Assembly (NCBI GenBank): GCA_030248215.1
Contig: JASANG010001739.1
Span: 62,001 to 126,000 of the forward strand
Direction of reading: 5' to 3'
Source: Enoplolaimus lenunculus
Taxonomy: Eukaryota > Nematoda > Enoplea > Enoplida > Thoracostomopsidae
Length of the DNA stretch: 64,000 bases
Part shown: piece after piece, positions 58,301-64,000 of the stretch
Numbering within the stretch: the stretch's first letter is position 1
Layout of the letters: each line of letters starts with the position of its first letter
Program-made: the position numbers and the translations under genes
The notes under the pieces: model-generated
Seen by the model: only the letters and a program-made list of their open reading frames with translations
Database searches by the model: none
What the model was told of the DNA's origin: nothing

Positions 58301-61300
58301 TTTCCCCAGTTTGTGCCAATATTTTCAGGTAATGTTTTCCAGCGATCTCGTATGACTATATTGGGACTCAAATGGTGTCCAATCTTTCATTCCGGGCACT
58401 ACACTACAGTCCAGGGTGCAAACGAAGGTCCAAATTTCCGGAGCCGGAGGTGAGGCGAAATTTTAGGTAGAAAAAATAATTAATTTGTTAGTTTTAGCAA
58501 ATATCTGCAATGGCTGGATTTCTGAAATCTATACTTAACTATTACCCACTTAACCCTTTCTCACATAAATCACGTTATGTGGTGATTTAGTATTATGTAT
58601 ACGTGTTGCAATTGTTAAACACGGTGCGATATATACTATTTAACGCATATACACTGCGCTGAGTTGCTAATACAGGCAACTCAATGTGAGAAGGGGATAA
58701 ATTTAAATATTTATATGTACGCTTTTAAAAATATATAAAACGCAGCCACTACTTTTTACGAACATTAAAATCAGAAAATTTTTTTGAATAAGACTAGTAT
58801 TTCTAAAAAGGATAAAATTTCTTATAAATAGGCAACAGTAATTTCTTAAATGTTTTAACCAAAGACTTGAAATTTCAAGACAATTTACTTTGCGAGATAT
58901 TCCCGACAGTTTGTTCATTCTTAAAAATTAGAGTAGAAAATATCAAAAAAAATGAACGCTGTGTGTACGTCCCAAAAACGACTGACTGAAAAGTTGCCAC
59001 TTTCATGCAGTCTGTTTACGTCTATGGGAACGCGTCAAGGTCCGAATCCGGCAGACTTTTTGCCGGAGGTTCCGGTGTTACGGCGTAATTTTTCCATGAA
59101 AAATCACACCAGCGACGGTGTAAAGTTACGGCGTAACTTTACGCCCCTTGTCAGAGTACACTGGGCTTCGATAATACGATTACGTACACGCACGACGAGT
59201 TGTGTCAAACATGTTTTTTTTTAAATTTCGCGGCCCCTTCCGTAGGATACACTGTCCTTATAACCCCGAATGCAAAGCAGGTTCAAAACTGAAGTGGATG
59301 CCATATAGGTGAATGTGCTTCGACTGGCTAGTCGCTTCAGTTATACCTGCAGAATTTTTGTCAAACTCATTTTGATTATGTAGATAGTTAAATCATAGAA
59401 AAGCTGAAGCTTTATAAACATCTCATTTTTGTATCTCATAATGTCCAGAGTGAAAAATTGAATCAGTTATTTTTCCGTGGGGAAGTTACACCTTTAAAAA
59501 ATTTCGCGGCCCCTTCCGTAGGATATACTGTTGCCTTATAAACCCGATTGCCAAGTAGGTTCAAAACTATAGTAGATTATAAAGTTCACACATAGCCATA
59601 TGCTTCGATTGGCTAGTCGCTTCAGTAATATATACCTGCAGAATTTCTCATTTTGATTATGTTGATCGATAAACCATGGAAAAGCTGAATCCCGAAGTTT
59701 TACGATGGATTAATGTTGATAACATAGCTTTGTAAACATCTCATTTTTGTATCTCATAATGTCCAGAGTGAAAAATTGAACCAGTGTTATTTTTCTGTGA
59801 GGAAGTTACTCCTTTAAAAAAATTTCGCGGCCCCTTCCGTAGGATACACTGTCGCCTTATAAACCCGATTGCCAAGCAGGTTCAAAACTAAAGTGGACGC
59901 CATACAGATCCAATGTGCTTGGACTGGCTAGTCGCTTCGGTGGTGTAATTTTTTCGAGGGTACAGATTAGACTGGTGTAATTTTTCTAAAGGGAAATATA
60001 AATTACGCCATGACTTTATACCGTGGCTGGTGTAATTAAATTTTTCTGGGGGAAAACTACATTGGGAAATTACGCCGCAAAACCGGTATACTATCAACCA
60101 CAATGATATATTTTGGGTTAAAAAATTCGTACCTGCTTCTTAACGACTAAATCATCTCTAACAAAACTAACAATAACACTTTATTGAAAACTCAAAACCA
60201 CAAATAATTAAACATTACATAATAAAACAGCATATTATAACAATATCTTTTACTTAGCTTTACCCTTCTTTGTTGCAGCCGCAGCAGCCGGTTTTGAGCC
60301 AGCCCCACCTTTCTTTTCGTCGTAAACAAACGTCATATAACATTTGCCGCAGTAGTAACGATCCAAATGGGCAGCCATAAAAACTCCTAAAAGACGCATT
60401 AAGGGAATAATATAAATAGAAAACTCACTCATGCACCTCTATTGCGAAGTCGGTAAATGATGCATAAAAATGATCTGATTCAACTATAGTGTACGTGTTT
60501 AGGGTTGCCCGACGCAACGCTTTGGTAGCGGCGAAGACATGGTTTTACTCGAACGATTTGAGGTTAGCCGACACCCCGCCCCCGAGTTGGTTTCCAGCGT
60601 CTTACAGACCAAGCAAGTGAACCGCACCGAATTATGGCCACGACAGCACAAGTTGAACTTGAAGGCATTTTTGCAAGGTAAACGATCAGAAGCCAGACAA
60701 ACTTTAACTCCAGCGCAAAACTCAGGGTCAAAACGAAGGTAGAATGAACAACGAAACCTCGCGAGCGATGTGAGTAAATAGCCAGATGCAATAATAGTAC
60801 TAAACCCCAAAACAAACTTAGTTTGCTTGGATTTTTATTAGTACGAGTGTCATACGTAGTGAGGAAATTTTCTCAAAAGTCTATTTTTGAATCTAGTCGA
60901 ATTTTTCATTTAAACTGGTTTTATATTTTCCACTCCGGTCTCTTTTCTTTTCAGGCTGGGTCTCGCCAAAAGGGTTTGGAAAGCACTAATCACGGCCTTG
61001 CATTTAGCGAACCTAAATTTTCTAAAATTGTTCTGCACAATATAAATTTCAATCTGTACATGCTATTTAAGATGTTGTTTATCTAATGTGCTGTGTCCAT
61101 CTATGTCTCTAGAATTCTACATATAAATTTATTAGCCTAGAACATATTCTTACCGGCTTCACAGCTTTTGCATTCTCTCCTCAGCCGATTAATTTTGCCG
61201 TTGTCATCGACTTTATAATATTTCAGAACCGCAAGTTTAACCTTCTTGCGCTTATGCTTAACTTTTTTCGGTGTTGTATATGTCTTCTTCTTTCGCTTTT

Positions 61301-62283
61301 TACCACCGCCTCTGTAATACAACTGCTATCCTACACAATGTCAAGCTAAGAAAGCGAATAATAATAATTGTTGAGTAAATATAAATAAAATATAAGTTGC
61401 TAACTTATACCCATGATGACTATTTACAGATTCGTTCAGAAAACCGACGATAAACGTTAAACCAGCTCGAGTGATACACACGCACAACCATTATATAATA
61501 TTAACTGCACTTAAAACATAGTGTTGTGATTGTGATCAATATATAAATTATGTTATGTGCCAGTGAAATTTGTAATTGCAACGGCGAAAAACACTTTGGT
61601 CTACAGCACTACTAGTGTTCAGAGAACAGAGAATTTAAAAACTCAATAAGCCATGTTGCGAATAGTTTCATAAAATTCCTGCCAGCTGGTGTGCATCTAA
61701 CTATTAATGACTGAGTGAGAAGTTAAAGACATTTTAGCATGTAGTACATGAAATGGCAAAATAGATTTAACAAGCAAAACTAGCATAAAGTCTGACGAAT
61801 TTGGTAAGTTGTTTGCACTTTGAAGGTTTTTCAAGATTCTTTTGCAATTCAGGGTTTTCATAGATGTGGCCACTCGAGTACGCACACATTGCGTAATAAT
61901 TCGTGCATACAGTTAGCGCAGTGCTGCTCACATTATACCCTGTCTGCTTTATGCAAGAAACAGCTAAACATACTAGAATTACCCAAAATTGCCCAGGTTT
62001 AAAAACCACGAGTTTTCTTGGGTGAAATAGGGGGTTTTCACCCACTTTCTTTAAAAAACCCTTCGAAATTCAAACAAACACACTAGAAACCCCCTAGTCT
62101 TCCAAGTGTTTTTCACAGAAAACAATTTTACCTAATACTGAAACTTAAATCAAAAATACAAACAGAGACAAATAAAATATTTTTGCACCTTCCCCTATAG
62201 GAAAGTTACCTATTTCACAAAGCACTGCAGCTATGACTCATTTCAATGCGTATGTTTTATATGTATCCGTATTTGTTAACTTA

Positions 62284-62643
<360 letters not shown>

Positions 62644-64000
62644 TCACAGATTATATATCTTGTACGTATACTATATTGTAACTACTTCCACCTTGCGAAC
62701 AGTTACTAACAAAAACCAGCTTGGAAATTCCGTGTCAGCCGACGATCAATGAGCCCGAAGGTACACAAAACAAGTACATGTTTAAAAATACTAATACAAA
62801 CCTTCTTTATCTTGAATTTTTGCTTTAACGTTTTCAATGGTATCACTAGGCTCCACCTAAAACAAAAGGGCTAATTATATATAAACCGAAAACCGACCAA
62901 GTAACATTAATAATTGCAGTGCAGTTTCCCACTGAAGTTCGACTATAAAACCAAGAGCACGGTTAATATACTAAGCACAGAATTATGGAACCCTGCTTCC
63001 GTTTAGGAAAAAATCAGGAAACAGGGTTTTTGCAACTTGCCGGCCAATTAAGTCATCGGGGCGCCGGAGGCGGAGCCCGCTCATTAAAAAACCTGAAAAC
63101 CATGTTTGTATAGTTTTCGAATCATCAGATCAAAACTGAGCACAAATACATCAAAATTTTTCTAAAAAAATCACGTTCCTTGTTTTTGCCCTAAGCCGAA
63201 GAAACGCCGAATCAGACTTAGCAGACATTTTAAAATTCAACAAATCATGTTTCACAGCACGCTGTGAATTGTGACATGCGAATGCATGGAGGCAAAATAA
63301 AACCTCCTGCTAATGCTGCACATCGGTAAAACGTTGATGCAAATTTAGTGCCTTCATATGCAGAAGCGGTAAAAAACACTGAAGAACCAAGATGCATGTG
63401 TATGTTGAGGTTCGGTAAGGCATAAAACAGAAAAACTCAACAGTTGATTGTGAGGCGGCGTGGCTCAGTGGATAGCGCGCTGGACTGATAATCTGTCAAC
63501 CGAGTTCGAAACCTCCAGTGAGGGTCCCTCATTTTGAGCTGGTGAGAACTCAGAACTAAAAAACTGTCGTACCCAAATCCACTAACGTACCTCAAGGGTG
63601 ATGGTTTTGCCTGTCAACGTTTTAACAAATATCTGCATATTGTGATTACTTCATTAAGCTTACATACGTGAATGTTTTCAATAAACGAGGATAAGAACAT
63701 ATATAAGTTATGGGTGTTAGGGTAATAAGAAAGCTCAGTACAGTAATTATTTGTCATTAACGGGCACATCACAAGCACGATCTTCGCGCACTTTCATTGC
63801 TGCACACTTTTCTTTTTATTTCCCAATAACAAAGGCACGTTGCCTTAATTTGCCTAGCTAAGATTCTTACGACAAAACACTAATATGATAACATGAACAT
63901 AATATACTACAAAAAGATTTTGAGATGTTTAACCGAAGATTTACGGTAAGACCAAAATGAACAAAACTAAATATTCACCAGAAGCGAAATTCGCGAAAAT

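Overview
This is eukaryotic, AT-rich DNA with clear GT..AG spliced genes, so every protein gene below was assembled from exons by matching reading phase across donor and acceptor sites; long open frames are rare. The gene content (Dishevelled with DIX and PDZ domains, the piRNA 2'-O-methyltransferase HENMT1, a TSG101 UEV/steadiness-box protein, a BLOC-1-type subunit, a ubiquitin-RPS27A fusion, a cyclophilin) is that of an animal. Ubiquitin has Pro19 (as in human and fly, unlike C. elegans). Short genes, moderate introns and heavy MITE loading would suit an invertebrate such as an ascidian, but the species cannot be fixed from this window.

Layout. 0-11.3 kb: Dishevelled on the minus strand (10 exons seen, 3' end beyond the left edge), its introns filled with MITEs and a CpG-rich 21-bp minisatellite; a possible plus-strand terminal exon lies at 147-313. 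11.3-13.2 kb: SINEs and a MITE inside another MITE. 13.26-14.49 kb: a small unrecognised five-exon gene (minus), divergent from a cyclophilin gene (plus, 15.18-20.48 kb). 20.5-28.1 kb: gene-free, built of MITEs (hAT-like, piggyBac-like, TTAGGC-rich) and a pair of 323-bp direct repeats. 28.17-36.85 kb: HENMT1 (minus). 37.47-42.78 kb: an unrecognised 989-residue nuclear-looking acidic protein (minus). 43.39-44.46 kb: a BLOC1S4-like two-exon gene (minus). 46.31-55.20 kb: TSG101, 13 exons (minus). 55.2-60.2 kb: gene-free, with SINE pieces, MITEs, a LINE 3' fragment and a tandem-repeat-bearing foldback element. 60.25-63.64 kb: ubiquitin-RPS27A (minus).

Five consecutive genes from 63.6 to 28.2 kb lie on the same strand, with gaps from about 0.6 kb to 5 kb. 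TSG101 (ESCRT-I) and a BLOC-1 subunit both act in endolysosomal sorting, and ubiquitin is the cargo tag that TSG101 reads, but the spacing does not suggest an operon and I infer no co-regulation.

The most striking feature is the repeat landscape: at least six families of short inverted-repeat elements, several with 8-bp target duplications that can be read directly, two cases of one element inside another, one copy that ends inside a tRNA-like gene, and one that makes up most of an intron. No system that I can call wholly new was found; the best leads are the GC-AG intron and long tails of HENMT1, the tRNA-bearing piggyBac-type MITE, the tandem-repeat foldback element at 59-60 kb, and the motif-rich interval between the 323-bp direct repeats.
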